Part shown: positions 1 through 10,075 of the stretch, piece after piece
Layout: every line of letters begins with the position of its first letter
Numbering within the stretch: the first letter of the stretch is position 1
Made by a program: the position numbers and the translations under genes
Origin: Streptomyces musisoli
Lineage (GTDB): Bacteria > Actinomycetota > Actinomycetes > Streptomycetales > Streptomycetaceae
Direction: 5' to 3'
DNA length: 64,000 nt
NCBI RefSeq assembly: GCF_016741855.1
Contig: NZ_JAERRH010000002.1
Coordinates: 62,001-126,000 of the forward strand
Notes under the pieces: model-generated
What the model was told of the DNA's origin: nothing
Databases searched by the model: none
What the model saw: only the letters and a program-made list of their open reading frames with translations

Positions 1-1595
<1,595 letters not shown>

Positions 1596-1622
1596 CCGTG
1601 GAACTCTAGCCGCCCCCGGGTC

Positions 1623-1817
1623 CTACGACTGCGGAGGGTTGCCCCGGTCCTGCCGGGTTCCGAACTCGTCCCTCAGCTTGTCCTGACCGGTGTCGACCTG
1701 CGACCGGTACTTGTTCCCGGTGTGCTGGTCGAGGTAGTCACCGCCCTTGTCGATGCCCTTGTCGGCCGCGCCCTCGTGGCCCTTGAGCATGCCCTTGATC
1801 TTGTCCATGAAGGACAT
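1623..1817 (-). CDS. MT0933-like antitoxin family small protein
   Basis: A 64-residue charged soluble protein beginning [16 protein letters not shown] and continuing with [19 protein letters not shown]. The lysine/aspartate-rich helices and the conserved D-TG-KY pattern match the MT0933-like antitoxin family (Rv0909 type) that is abundant in actinobacteria. A strong ribosome binding site (GAGGAGGG) lies just upstream of the ATG. No toxin partner is adjacent: the neighbour is the UvrA-like gene 27 bases downstream. The antitoxin name comes from the family; toxin neutralisation here is not shown, and a CsbD-like stress role is an alternative. Confidence 0.7.
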   Translation of the reverse strand: MSFMDKIKGMLKGHEGAADKGIDKGGDYLDQHTGNKYRSQVDTGQDKLRDEFGTRQDRGNPPQS

Positions 1818-1892
1818 GGCAGCCCTCCTCGTCGGTTCCAGGCTTGCCTTCCCAGGGTCACCGGCCGGGACGGGGTTCGCATCTTGATCAGC

Positions 1893-2900
1893 TCACCGGC
1901 CCGGGGCGAAGAGCGCGGCGAGCCGCCGGTAGGAGTCCAGCAGGGCCGGGCGGTCGTAGCTGCTGGTGGTGACGAGGACCTCCTCGGCGCCCGTCTCCTT
2001 CAGGACGGTCTCCAGCTCGTGGGCGACCTGGTCCCCGGTGCCGGCGAGGTTCCCGGTGAGGCCCGACTCGTAGAAGCCGCGCTCCTTCGCGGTCATCGGG
2101 CGGGCCTCGACCGACTCTGCGGGGGCGAGGGGCGGGAAGGTGCCGTGGGTGCGGGAGTACGCCATCGACCAGGCCTCGGGAACCAGCAGGCGCCGCGCCT
2201 CGGCCTCGGTGCCGGCGACGGCGATCGTGCCGGAGATCACGACGTACGGCTCGGCCGCCCAGGGCGAGGGCCGGAACAGGGTGCGGTACCGGTCGACGCC
2301 GCGCAGCAGCCTCTCGCGGTTGCGCAGGTCACCGATGACCATGGGCAGGCCGGCGCGGGCGGCGATCTCCGCGCCCTCGCCCATGGCCAGCACGAACGGC
2401 GGCACCGTCAGCCCCTCCGACGGGCGCGCGTGCACCCCGGTCGGTGAGCTGCCCGTGAACCAGTCCAGCAGCTCGCCGAGCTGCGCCGCGAAGTCCTCGG
2501 CGTCGCCCTTGTCCCGGCCGAGGGCCCTGCGCACCCCGTCCGTGAAGCCCACCGAGCGTCCGAGCCCCATGTCGACACGCCCCGGAAACAGTGCCTCCAG
2601 AACCCCGAACTGCTCGGCGACGACCAGCGGCCGGTGGTTGGGCAGCATGACCCCGCCGGTGCCGACCCGGATGGTGCGGGTGGCCGAGGCGACCGCGGCG
2701 GCGAGCACGGTCGGTGCGGAGCCGGCGACCCCCGGTACGCCGTGGTGCTCGGACACCCAGAACCGGTGGTAGCCGAGCGCCTCGGCCTCCCGGGCCAGCG
2801 CGACGGTGTCCCGCAGCGCCTCCGCGGGCGGGTGGCCCTCCCGGGTCCGGGAGCGGTCCAGGACGGAGAACCGGGTTTGGGCGATCACTGTGCTGCTCAC
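1893..2900 (-). CDS. LLM-class (luciferase-like) flavin-dependent oxidoreductase
   Basis: A 335-residue luciferase-like monooxygenase. Diagnostic stretches are [54 protein letters not shown] sequence and [13 protein letters not shown], which build the F420- or FMN-binding TIM barrel. The frame stays open upstream to 3152, but the GTG at 2900 ([14 protein letters not shown]) is the likely start because homologues begin there and the longer form would run into the divergent gene at 3101. It probably acts in the cytoplasm on an unknown substrate; the family is large and the sequence does not decide between FMN and F420. Confidence 0.85.
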   Translation of the reverse strand: MSSTVIAQTRFSVLDRSRTREGHPPAEALRDTVALAREAEALGYHRFWVSEHHGVPGVAGSAPTVLAAAVASATRTIRVGTGGVMLPNHRPLVVAEQFGVLEALFPGRVDMGLGRSVGFTDGVRRALGRDKGDAEDFAAQLGELLDWFTGSSPTGVHARPSEGLTVPPFVLAMGEGAEIAARAGLPMVIGDLRNRERLLRGVDRYRTLFRPSPWAAEPYVVISGTIAVAGTEAEARRLLVPEAWSMAYSRTHGTFPPLAPAESVEARPMTAKERGFYESGLTGNLAGTGDQVAHELETVLKETGAEEVLVTTSSYDRPALLDSYRRLAALFAPGR

Positions 2901-3020
2901 GCACGGTTCAACACCCTCACGGGCCGGGCATTCCCGCGGTCCGTCCGGCGGCGCGCGAACGGGGCGCGCCTGCCGGGGGTGTGGGAGCCGCGGTGGCCTG
3001 CCGGTGTGGCCGTGGACGTG

Positions 3021-3064
3021 GCCGAGACGGCGAGGCGGTATGGCCGAGACGGCGAGGCGGTATG
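3021..3064. repeat. Perfect 22-bp tandem duplication between divergent genes
   Basis: Two identical copies of a 22-base unit (beginning GCCGAGACGG and ending GGTATG) stand head to tail in the 200-base gap between the divergent starts at 2900 and 3101. The perfect identity suggests a recent slippage event. It may lie inside the promoter region of either gene. Confidence 0.85.
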
Positions 3065-3100
3065 GCCGGGGTGGACGGGTGGGCTGGCTAGGGTGGCCGG

Positions 3101-3592
3101 GTGACCGACAGCAGCCGATCTCCGATCGCCGTGTTCGACCTCGACAACACACTCGCCGACACCGCCCACCGCCAGCACTTCCTGGAGGGCCGGCCGCGGA
3201 ACTGGGCGGCGTTCTTCGCCGCCGCGCCCCACGACCCGCCGATCGCCGAGGGTGTCACGCTTGCCGTGGAGAGCGCCCGCACGTGCGAGGTCGTCTACCT
3301 CACCGGCCGCCCCGAGCGGTGCCGCCGCGACACGCTGGAGTGGCTCGCGGCCCACGGCCTCCCCGAGGGGCGGGTGTACATGCGGAGCAACGCCGACCGC
3401 AGGCCGGCCCGGTTCACCAAGCTGGAGATCCTGCGCCGACTCGCCCAGAACCGTGAGGTCCGGATGCTCGTGGACGACGACGAGCTGGTGTGCGACGACG
3501 CCGAGCGCGCCGGGTTCACCGTCGTACGGGCCCGCTGGGCCGCGAAGTCGGCCGCACTGGAGGAGGCGCAGGAGCGGGAGGGGCGTACCTGA
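3101..3592 (+). CDS. HAD-like 3'-phosphatase-type domain protein
   Basis: A 163-residue single-domain HAD phosphatase. Motif I is FDLDNTLADT near the N-terminus (nucleophile Asp in DxD), motif II is the threonine in VVYLTGRP, and the acidic motif near the C-terminus is MLVDDDELVCDDAE. The domain resembles the phosphatase half of polynucleotide-kinase-type proteins, whose substrate would be a phosphorylated nucleic acid or nucleotide, but the substrate is not determined here. The GTG start at 3101 gives the MTDSSRSPIAVFDLDNT N-terminus with motif I in the usual position. It stands alone, divergent from the LLM oxidoreductase. Confidence 0.75.
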   Translation: MTDSSRSPIAVFDLDNTLADTAHRQHFLEGRPRNWAAFFAAAPHDPPIAEGVTLAVESARTCEVVYLTGRPERCRRDTLEWLAAHGLPEGRVYMRSNADRRPARFTKLEILRRLAQNREVRMLVDDDELVCDDAERAGFTVVRARWAAKSAALEEAQEREGRT

Positions 3593-3625
3593 CGCCGAAC
3601 GGAGGACCGGTGCGGGGCGGCCGGC

Positions 3626-3841
3626 TCAGTCGCCGTCCTCGATGCGGAAGCCGACCTTCAGACCTACCTGGTAGTGCTCGATCCGGCCGTTCTCGATCTG
3701 GCCGCGGACCTGGGTCACCTCGAACCAGTCCAGATTGCGCAGAGTCTGGCCGGCCCGGGCGATGCCGTTGCGGATGGCCTGGTCGACACCCTCGTGCGAG
3801 GTGCCGACGATCTCGGTGACCCGGTAGGTGTGGTTCGACAT
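3626..3841 (-). CDS. Dodecin family flavin-binding protein
   Basis: A 71-residue protein starting MSNHTYRVTEIVGTS and containing IRNGIARAGQTLRNLDWFEVTQVRG and a C-terminal VGLKVGFRIED. This is the dodecin fold: small subunits that form hollow dodecamers and store or sequester flavins; the Trp in LDWFEV is the residue that stacks on the flavin in the family. Length is typical. A GAGAGGAGC ribosome binding site precedes the ATG. It is transcribed towards the HAD gene, so the two are convergent. Confidence 0.93.
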   Translation of the reverse strand: MSNHTYRVTEIVGTSHEGVDQAIRNGIARAGQTLRNLDWFEVTQVRGQIENGRIEHYQVGLKVGFRIEDGD

Positions 3842-3930
3842 GCGGGTGCTCCTCTCGTCTCACGCCGAACTCCACCGTGCCGTATGAGCGCTCCGTCCGC
3901 ACGCCGTCACACATCCGTGGCCCGGAGCGC

Positions 3931-3959
3931 TTGACCTCCGCATTGGTCCATACCAAAAT
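3931..3959 (+). promoter_or_regulatory. Promoter with DasR/GntR-like inverted-repeat operator
   Basis: A candidate promoter is TTGACC (3931-3936), 17 bases, CAAAAT (3954-3959). Inside the spacer and overlapping the -10 lies the inverted repeat TTGGTCCATACCAA (3943-3956), which matches 10 of 12 positions of the core TGGTCTAGACCA known for the N-acetylglucosamine regulator DasR. It sits about 94 bases upstream of the sugar-binding lipoprotein gene at 4053. Binding by DasR or another sugar repressor is an inference. Confidence 0.5.
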
Positions 3960-4052
3960 CCCAGGACACCCGTACGAGCCGCGCGCTCGTCCCCCCACGT
4001 CGGGCCCCCACCCCCTGTCCCAGCACCTTTGCCAGACAGAACAGGACCCCTC

Positions 4053-5309
4053 GTGAGACGTCGTCTGCTCGCCCTCATCTGCGTCACCGGCTCCCTCGTC
4101 ACCGGCTGCGGGATGCTCCCCGGCGACCACGAGCGCAAGACCGTCACCGTGTGGCTGATGAAGGACAGCGCCTCCCGGGAGTTCGTACAGCGCTTCACCG
4201 AGGACTTCGAGCGCACCCACGAGGACCTGCGCCTCGACATCCGCGTCCAGCAGTGGACCGGCATCGTGGAGAAGGTCCGCGCCGCGCTCGCGGCGGACTC
4301 CGGCGACGGCCCGGACGTCATCGAGGTCGGCAACACCCAGGTTCCGCTGTACGCCGACGGCGGCCGGCTCGTGGACCTCTCCCTGGAGTCCATGCGGGAC
4401 TGGGACGAGGACAAGTGGCTGCCCGGCCTCGCCCAGCCCGGCAAGGACGGCAACCAGCAGTACGGCATCCCCTGGTACGCGGCCAGCCGCGTCGTCATCT
4501 ACCGCAAGGACCTGTTCGAGCAGGCCGGTATCAGCCGCCCGCCGAAGACCCGCGACGAATGGCTCGCCGACACGGAGAAGCTGAACTCCGGCGGCAACCA
4601 GGGCATTTACCTCGCCGGGCAGGACTGGTACACGCTCTCCGGCTTCATCTGGGACGAGGGCGGTGAACTCGCCGAGGAGGAGGACCACGAGTGGCGGGGC
4701 ACCCTGGACAGCCCCGCCGCGCTGCGCGGCATGGACTTCTACCGGCGGCTCCAGGCGCTGGGGGAGGGGCCCGTCGACGCCGACGAGGAACACCCGCCCC
4801 AGGCCGGGGTGTTCGCCGGCGGCAAGGTCGCGCAGATCATCGCCGTACCCGGGCTCGCTCGTTCGATCCTCCAGAAGAACCCGGGCCTGAAGGACAAGCT
4901 CGGCTACTTCCCCGTGCCCGGCCGCACCGCCGGGCGGCCCGGCGCCGTCTTCACCGGCGGCTCCGACCTGGTCATCCCGGAGAACACCGACGACCAGTTC
5001 GCCGCGGCCACCGTCGTCGGGGCGCTCGCCGGGGCCAAGTGGGACACCGAGCTGGCCCGCACGATGAACTACGTGCCCAACAAGACCACGCTGGCCGGCG
5101 CGGTCGCGGGCGAGGAGGGGGTCGCCGCCATGGCCGCGGGCGCGGCGCACGGCCGGGCGACCCCCAGCACCCCTCAGTGGGCCGACGTCGAGGCCGACAA
5201 CCCGATCAAGGAGTACATGACCCGGGTGCTGGGCGGTGCGGACCCGGCGGCCGAGGCGCGCCGCGCGTCCCGGAAGATCACCGAGGCGCTCGCCCCGGAC
5301 GTCGGCTGA
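4053..5309 (+). CDS. Extracellular sugar-binding lipoprotein (ABC transporter family 1)
   Basis: A 418-residue solute-binding lipoprotein. The GTG at 4053 gives a short positive N-terminus (RRRLLALICV), a hydrophobic stretch and the lipobox LVTGC, so the mature Cys is about residue 20; a TTG at 4029 in the same frame would only lengthen the n-region. The mature part shows the family features KTVTVWLMKDSAS, FTEDFERTHEDLRLD, GDGPDVIEVGNTQVP, GIPWYAASRVVIYRKDLFEQAG. No permease genes are adjacent, so it must work with a transporter encoded elsewhere, like many Streptomyces sugar-binding proteins served by a shared ATPase. The upstream operator suggests control by a sugar-responsive repressor. 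Confidence 0.88.
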   Translation: MRRRLLALICVTGSLVTGCGMLPGDHERKTVTVWLMKDSASREFVQRFTEDFERTHEDLRLDIRVQQWTGIVEKVRAALAADSGDGPDVIEVGNTQVPLYADGGRLVDLSLESMRDWDEDKWLPGLAQPGKDGNQQYGIPWYAASRVVIYRKDLFEQAGISRPPKTRDEWLADTEKLNSGGNQGIYLAGQDWYTLSGFIWDEGGELAEEEDHEWRGTLDSPAALRGMDFYRRLQALGEGPVDADEEHPPQAGVFAGGKVAQIIAVPGLARSILQKNPGLKDKLGYFPVPGRTAGRPGAVFTGGSDLVIPENTDDQFAAATVVGALAGAKWDTELARTMNYVPNKTTLAGAVAGEEGVAAMAAGAAHGRATPSTPQWADVEADNPIKEYMTRVLGGADPAAEARRASRKITEALAPDVG

Positions 5310-5315
5310 GCCGCC

Positions 5316-5421
5316 GTGCCCGGGTCACCGCGCCACGCTCGACGACGGTGCGGACCGGCCCTGTTCGTGTGCCCAGGTCACCGCGCCACGCTCAACGACA
5401 GCGCGAACCGGCCCTGTTCGT
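5316..5421. repeat. 53-bp tandem duplication of the egtD 3' end
   Basis: Positions 5316-5368 and 5369-5421 are two adjacent copies of a 53-base unit that agree at 48 of 53 positions. The second copy contains the real end of egtD (stop at 5378-5380, encoding RFALSLSVAR); the first is a non-coding copy that, read on the minus strand, would give RSAPSSSVAR and a stop. This fills the whole gap to the lipoprotein gene. Confidence 0.9.
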
Positions 5422-6340
5422 CCGTCCACCAGTGGGACAGTTCGAGTCCGGCCGCGGCCAGTTCGGTGGTCACCCCCTCCCGCCGGAACTTGGCCGACAC
5501 CTCGGTGCGCAGGTCCTCGCCCGCCGCGAAGTCCACGGCGAGGTTCAGCGCGGGCACCTTCACGGTCTGGGCCGTACGGGAGCGCAGCCGCATCTCGATC
5601 CACTCCCGCTCGGCGTCCCACACGGCCACGTGGTCGAACGCGTCCGGGTCGAAGTCCGCGCCCAGTTCGCGGTCGACCACGGCCAGCACGTTCTTGTTGA
5701 ACGCGGCCGTCACCCCGGCCGCGTCGTCGTACGCCCGGACCAGCACCCGCTCGTCCTTGACCAGGTCGGTGCCGAGCAGGAGCCCGTCGCCGGGGGCGAG
5801 CAGGGAGCGCACGGAGGCCAGGAACCGGGCACGCTCGGCGGGCAGCAGGTTGCCGAGCGTGCCGCCGAGGAACGCCACCAGCCGGGGCCCGGGCGTGGCG
5901 GGCAGGGTCAGCGGGGCGGTGAAGTCGGCGATCAGGGCGTGCACGTCGAGGTCCGGGCGCTCCTCCACGAGGGCCCGTCCGGCCTGGACCAGGGCGCTCT
6001 CGCTGACGTCCACCGGGATGTAGGCCTCGAGCGAGCCGAGCGCCTCGATCAGATATCGCGTCTTCTCCGAGGAACCCGAGCCCAGTTCCACCAGCGTGCG
6101 GGCGCCGCTGGCGGCGGCGATCTCACCGGACCGGGTGGCGAGGATCTCCCGCTCGGCACGCGTGGGGTAGTACTCGGGCAGCTCGGTGATCTGCTCGAAC
6201 AGCTCGCTGCCACGGGCGTCGTAGAACCACTTGGGCGGCAGCCACTTGGGTGTGACGGTGAGGCCGTTCAGGACGTCGGCGCGCAGCGCGGCGTCCGTGG
6301 CGTCCTCGGGGAGGGTGCGGGTGACGTGGAGGGGGCTCAA
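5378..6340 (-). CDS. egtD: EgtD, L-histidine N-alpha-methyltransferase
   Basis: EgtD makes hercynine by three SAM-dependent methylations of histidine, the first step towards ergothioneine. The 320-residue product has the family length. Visible features: the N-terminus SPLHVTRTLPEDATDAALRADV, LPPKWFYDARGSELFEQITELPEYYPTRAE, the SAM site VELGSGSSEKTRYLIEAL, and FLGGTLGNLLPAER. It starts with TTG at 6340, which overlaps the egtC stop (TTGA), so translation is probably coupled to egtC. It is the last gene of the egtABCD operon, and its 3' end is duplicated immediately downstream. Confidence 0.96.
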   Translation of the reverse strand: MSPLHVTRTLPEDATDAALRADVLNGLTVTPKWLPPKWFYDARGSELFEQITELPEYYPTRAEREILATRSGEIAAASGARTLVELGSGSSEKTRYLIEALGSLEAYIPVDVSESALVQAGRALVEERPDLDVHALIADFTAPLTLPATPGPRLVAFLGGTLGNLLPAERARFLASVRSLLAPGDGLLLGTDLVKDERVLVRAYDDAAGVTAAFNKNVLAVVDRELGADFDPDAFDHVAVWDAEREWIEMRLRSRTAQTVKVPALNLAVDFAAGEDLRTEVSAKFRREGVTTELAAAGLELSHWWTDEQGRFALSLSVAR

Positions 6341-7116
6341 CGGCAGGGCTCCTTCGGGGGTACGGCCGCCGGATCCTCCAGCGGGTCGAGCAGCACACCG
6401 GCGCGGCTCGCGGTCAGCACGGTGCGGTCGGGAACCTCCTGCCAGAGCGGGTCGTCGTCGTACGGTTCGGAGGCGACGACCGTGCTGCGGCCGGGTTCCG
6501 TGCGGTACCACAGAGAGTCGCCCCAGGCGGTGGCGGCGATCGTGTCCCCGTCGGTCAGCAGCAGATTGAGGCGGGAGGCGGGCGCCGCCCGCGCCAGCAG
6601 GCGCACCGGTTCGGCCAGGGCCTGGTCCAGCGCGTCGCCCTCGCGCAGCCGGTGCAGGACCAGCGCCCAGATGAACGCCGAGTCGTTGCGGGCCTGGAGC
6701 GAGAGCAGTTCGACCGGTGGCAGCGCGGACACCAGGGGTGCCGCCGAGTCGGGCCAGCCCGCGATCACACCGTTGTGGCTGAACAGCCACCGCCCGGCCG
6801 CGAACGGCGCCGCCGCGGCCTCGGCGTCCGCCCCCGCGAGGGTGGCGTCCCGGACCGCCGCGAGCACGGTGCCCGAGCGCACCACCCGGGCCAGGTCGGC
6901 GAAGGACAGGTCGGCCCAGATCGGCCCGGCCCGCCGGTAGCGGGCCGGCGCCGGATCCTCCGGCGCGTACCAGCCGACCCCGAAGCCGTCGGCGTTGACC
7001 GTGCCGTACCGCTGCCGGCGCGGCGCCCACGACTGGCGGAACAGACTGTGCGGGGGCTCCACGAGGATCCGGCCCAGCGGTTCCTGCGGCCCCGTGTAGG
7101 CGAGGTGACGGCACAT
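6337..7116 (-). CDS. egtC: EgtC, gamma-glutamyl hercynylcysteine sulfoxide hydrolase
   Basis: A 259-residue class II glutamine-amidotransferase-like hydrolase that removes the glutamyl group in ergothioneine synthesis. The start MCRHLAYTGP puts the catalytic cysteine at position 2, as required for this N-terminal-nucleophile fold; NADGFGVGWYAPE, RNDSAFIWALVLHRL and FSHNGVIAG are family signatures. The ATG at 7116 overlaps the egtB stop (TGATG), and its own stop overlaps the egtD start, so the four genes form a translationally linked unit. Confidence 0.95.
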   Translation of the reverse strand: MCRHLAYTGPQEPLGRILVEPPHSLFRQSWAPRRQRYGTVNADGFGVGWYAPEDPAPARYRRAGPIWADLSFADLARVVRSGTVLAAVRDATLAGADAEAAAAPFAAGRWLFSHNGVIAGWPDSAAPLVSALPPVELLSLQARNDSAFIWALVLHRLREGDALDQALAEPVRLLARAAPASRLNLLLTDGDTIAATAWGDSLWYRTEPGRSTVVASEPYDDDPLWQEVPDRTVLTASRAGVLLDPLEDPAAVPPKEPCR

Positions 7117-8453
7117 CAGACGGCCTCCGAGCGGGCGGTGCGGAACCCGGAGAAGATCTGCCGGCGGATCGGGTAGTCCCAGTTGCGGAACGTCCCCCGG
7201 CAGGCCACCTGGTCCACGGCGAACGAGCCGCCGCGCAGCACCTTGTACTCGGAACCGAAGAACACCTCGGAGTACTCCTTGTACGGGAAGGCCCTGAAGC
7301 CCGGGTAGGGCAGGAAGTCGCTCGCCGTCCACTCCCACACGTCACCGATCAACTGCCGCACCCCGAGCGGTGACTCGCCCGCCGGGTAGCTGCCGGCCGG
7401 GGCGGGACCGAGGTGCCGCTGACCCAGGTTGGCGTGTTCGGGCGCCGGATCGGCGTCACCCCACGGGTAGCGCCGCGAACGGCCGGTGACCGGGTCGAAA
7501 CGGGCCGCCTTCTCCCACTCCGTCTCGGTGGGCAGCCGCCGCCCGGCCCAGCGGGCGTACGCGTCCGCCTCGTACCAGCACACGTGCAGCACCGGCTCGT
7601 CGGGCGGTACCGGCTCCGTGGCGCCGAACCGGCGCCGGAGCCACTGGCCGCCGTCCCGCCGCCAGAACAGCGGGGCGGTGACGGCGTGCTGCCTGATGTG
7701 CGCCCAGCCCTCCGGCGCCCACCAGCGCTCGGTGTCGTAGCCGCCGTCCTCGATGAACGCCTGGTACGCCGCGTTCGTCACCGGGGTCGTGTCGATCCAG
7801 AACGGCTCCACCTCCCGCGGGTGCGCCGGGCGTTCGTTGTCCAGCGCCCAGGGCTCCTCGGAGGTGCCCATCGTGAACGGCCCGCCGGGGACCAGTACTT
7901 CGGGCGGTCCGGTGAACGGCGGGGCGGCCTCCGGGTCCGGGGCGGTCAGGACCCGCGGCCCCTTCCTGAGCTGATGGGTGATCAGCATGGTCTCGTCGTG
8001 CTGCTGTTCGTGCTGGGCGATCATCCCGAACGCGAAACCGGACTCGGTCAGCCGGGTGCCGTCGAAGTCCGCCGCCTCCAGCAGGTCCAGCGCCCGGCCG
8101 CGCACCTCGGCCGCGTACCGCCGGGCCTCGGCGGGCGCCAGCAGCGGCAGCGAGGGACGCTCGGACCGAGGGTGCTCGAAGGCGTCGTAGAGGCTGTCGA
8201 TCTCGGGCCGCATCGCCTCCCGGCCGCCGACCGCCCTGAGCAGCCACAGCTCCTCCTGGTTGCCGATGTGGGCGAGGTCCCACACCAGTGGGGACATCAG
8301 CGGGGAGTGCTGGGCGGTGAGGTCGGGTTCCTCGACACAGCTGGTCAGCAGCGTGGTGCGGGCACGGGCGGTGGTGAGGGAGGCCAGCGCGCGCTTCCGC
8401 AGGGCTTCGGTGTCCGTCTCGGTGGTCGTGGTGTCGGTCTCCGGGGCGGTCAT
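7116..8453 (-). CDS. egtB: EgtB, ergothioneine sulfoxide synthase
   Basis: EgtB is the non-haem iron enzyme that joins gamma-glutamylcysteine (or cysteine) to hercynine with oxygen. The 445-residue product has the N-terminal DinB-like domain with the iron ligands WDLAHIGNQEE and AQHEQQHDET (HxxxH), followed by the formylglycine-generating-enzyme-like C-terminal domain with PGGPFTMGTS, RLPTETEWEKAARF, GDVWEWTASDF and VLRGGSFA. The ATG at 8453 overlaps the egtA stop (ATGA). Confidence 0.96.
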   Translation of the reverse strand: MTAPETDTTTTETDTEALRKRALASLTTARARTTLLTSCVEEPDLTAQHSPLMSPLVWDLAHIGNQEELWLLRAVGGREAMRPEIDSLYDAFEHPRSERPSLPLLAPAEARRYAAEVRGRALDLLEAADFDGTRLTESGFAFGMIAQHEQQHDETMLITHQLRKGPRVLTAPDPEAAPPFTGPPEVLVPGGPFTMGTSEEPWALDNERPAHPREVEPFWIDTTPVTNAAYQAFIEDGGYDTERWWAPEGWAHIRQHAVTAPLFWRRDGGQWLRRRFGATEPVPPDEPVLHVCWYEADAYARWAGRRLPTETEWEKAARFDPVTGRSRRYPWGDADPAPEHANLGQRHLGPAPAGSYPAGESPLGVRQLIGDVWEWTASDFLPYPGFRAFPYKEYSEVFFGSEYKVLRGGSFAVDQVACRGTFRNWDYPIRRQIFSGFRTARSEAV

Positions 8454-9799
8454 GTGCGGATGTCCTTCCTCCGGCGGGCGGTGGGGTGGCCCCCGGTCGT
8501 ACCGGGCCGGGACCGGTGCGGATCCGCGGCGGCCGGCCGGTCGAGCAGGTCGTCGGCCGGGCACCGGCCCCGGGCGACGTAGCGGTCCCGGTACGCGGCC
8601 ACGGCGTCGGTGACCCGCGCGGTGGCGCCGAGCCGGGGCAGCGCCTGGAGGGCCGCCGCGAAGCAGCCGTCGGCGGCCTCGCGCAGCTCCGGGTCGGCGA
8701 GTCCGTGCCGGGCCGCGTCGACCCACAGCGGGTTGTGCGGGGCGGGCAGGTTGAGGGCCCGTTCCGCGAGTGGTTTCACGGTCCGGTAGGCGGTCTCGGC
8801 GGCCTCGGGGTCGTCGAACAGCGCCGCCGTCACCGCCAGCGGCACGATCCACCCGTCCTCGCCCGGTTGCGCGTCGATCATCCGCAACTCCAGATGGCCG
8901 CGCGGCCGGACCGGCGGGAACAGGGTGGTCATGTGGTAGTCGAGGTCCGCCCGGGTGGGCGGCCGGGGCGACCGGGAACGGGTCCACTCCCGGAAGGTGA
9001 GTCCCTCGGGCACCTCCCAGGGGCCGCTGTCGCGGCGGACGCACATCACCGGTGCGTCCAGCACGTGCCGGGCCCAGGCCTCCCGCGGTTCACTGTTCAG
9101 CGCAGGAGCGCCGGCCCGGCCGGCACCGATCTCCGTCCACATCAGCTGCCGGGTGGACTGCCAGCCCGTGGGCCGCCGGCCCAGCAGCGGCGAGTTGGCG
9201 AACGCGGCCACCAGGACCGCGCCCAGCTGGTGCGCCAGCCACCAGCGCCGGACGTGCCCCAGCGGGCCGGGCTCCTCGTCCCCGGCGTCCACGCAGACCT
9301 GGACGGAGGCCGAGGCGCACATCATGTGGCGGCCGGCCGGCCCGGTGCGGTCCAGGCAGGTCTCCATGGCGTCGTAGCGCGGCTCGTGCAGGAACCTGCG
9401 GGGCATGTGCCAGGGATCGTGTCCGATGCCGGCGAGACGGAGACCGTGCTCGGCCAGGACGGCCCGGACGGCGTCGAGATCGGCGGAGACGGTGTCGACG
9501 CACTCCATCAGGGAGGCTGCGGGCGGCGAACTCAGCTCCAGCTGGCCGCCGGGCTCGACGGTGAGCGCCGAACCCAGTCGTACGGCCCGCAACGTGGCGT
9601 AGACCGCTTCGAGTCGTTCGGGTGGGACCGGGAGCTGCGGCAGCTCCAGCGAGTGGACGAGCCACTCCAGCTCGACACCGAGCGTGCGGGGCGGTCCGGT
9701 CTTGAAGCAGATGCCCCGGACGAGGGCCTCCACCTCGGCCTCGGTGACGGCGGTGTGATGCCTCGTACAGTCACCACCGTCGCTGTGCGTAACGGACAT
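8450..9799 (-). CDS. egtA: EgtA, glutamate-cysteine ligase
   Basis: EgtA supplies gamma-glutamylcysteine to EgtB. The 449-residue protein has the GCS2-type features GVELEWLVH, PGGQLELSSPPA, GIGHDPWHMPRRFLHEPRYDAM, MMCASASVQVCVDAG and LRMIDAQPGEDGW. Start ATG at 9799 is preceded by AGGAGG at good distance; the frame extends further upstream but has no better start. It is the first gene of egtABCD. The C-S lyase EgtE is not encoded nearby, as in other Streptomyces where that step is supplied from elsewhere. Confidence 0.95.
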   Translation of the reverse strand: MSVTHSDGGDCTRHHTAVTEAEVEALVRGICFKTGPPRTLGVELEWLVHSLELPQLPVPPERLEAVYATLRAVRLGSALTVEPGGQLELSSPPAASLMECVDTVSADLDAVRAVLAEHGLRLAGIGHDPWHMPRRFLHEPRYDAMETCLDRTGPAGRHMMCASASVQVCVDAGDEEPGPLGHVRRWWLAHQLGAVLVAAFANSPLLGRRPTGWQSTRQLMWTEIGAGRAGAPALNSEPREAWARHVLDAPVMCVRRDSGPWEVPEGLTFREWTRSRSPRPPTRADLDYHMTTLFPPVRPRGHLELRMIDAQPGEDGWIVPLAVTAALFDDPEAAETAYRTVKPLAERALNLPAPHNPLWVDAARHGLADPELREAADGCFAAALQALPRLGATARVTDAVAAYRDRYVARGRCPADDLLDRPAAADPHRSRPGTTGGHPTARRRKDIRT

Positions 9800-10012
9800 G
9801 TCGGGATCCTCCTGAGGTTCCACCATGCCACCGACCCGGCGTGTCCGCCGGGCCGGCGCTCGTCCCACCCAAGACCCTTCCCTGGATTCGCACAAGAGTG
9901 CCACCACGGACGTTCCAGATCCGTCACTCCTGTTTCCTCGTGTGTTTCCGGACCGTTCCGGGGACGGGAAACTCCGTTGCACCGCATCATCAGCATCACG
10001 CAGGATGCCTGC
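9800..10012. promoter_or_regulatory. Promoter region between egtA and the TIGR02452 gene
   Basis: This gap must hold the egtABCD promoter (minus strand) and that of the divergent gene. It contains an inverted repeat GTTTCC (9944-9949) and GGAAAC (9967-9972), and a second GTTTCC just before at 9932, which might be a regulator site. No clear -10/-35 pair stands out. Confidence 0.35.
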
Positions 10013-10075
10013 ATGAGCACGACGGGGGAGACCGCGCGGGACGTGGTCGTGGCGCCCACGGGGGTGGCGCCGTGA
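10013..10075 (+). CDS. Possible 20-residue leader ORF before the TIGR02452 gene
   Basis: An ATG at 10013 opens a 20-codon frame (MSTTGETARDVVVAPTGVAP) whose TGA stop overlaps the GTG start of the next gene in a GTGA. The overlap is the pattern of translational coupling. The peptide matches nothing I recognise and has no strong ribosome binding site, so it may be chance. Confidence 0.2.
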   Translation: MSTTGETARDVVVAPTGVAP

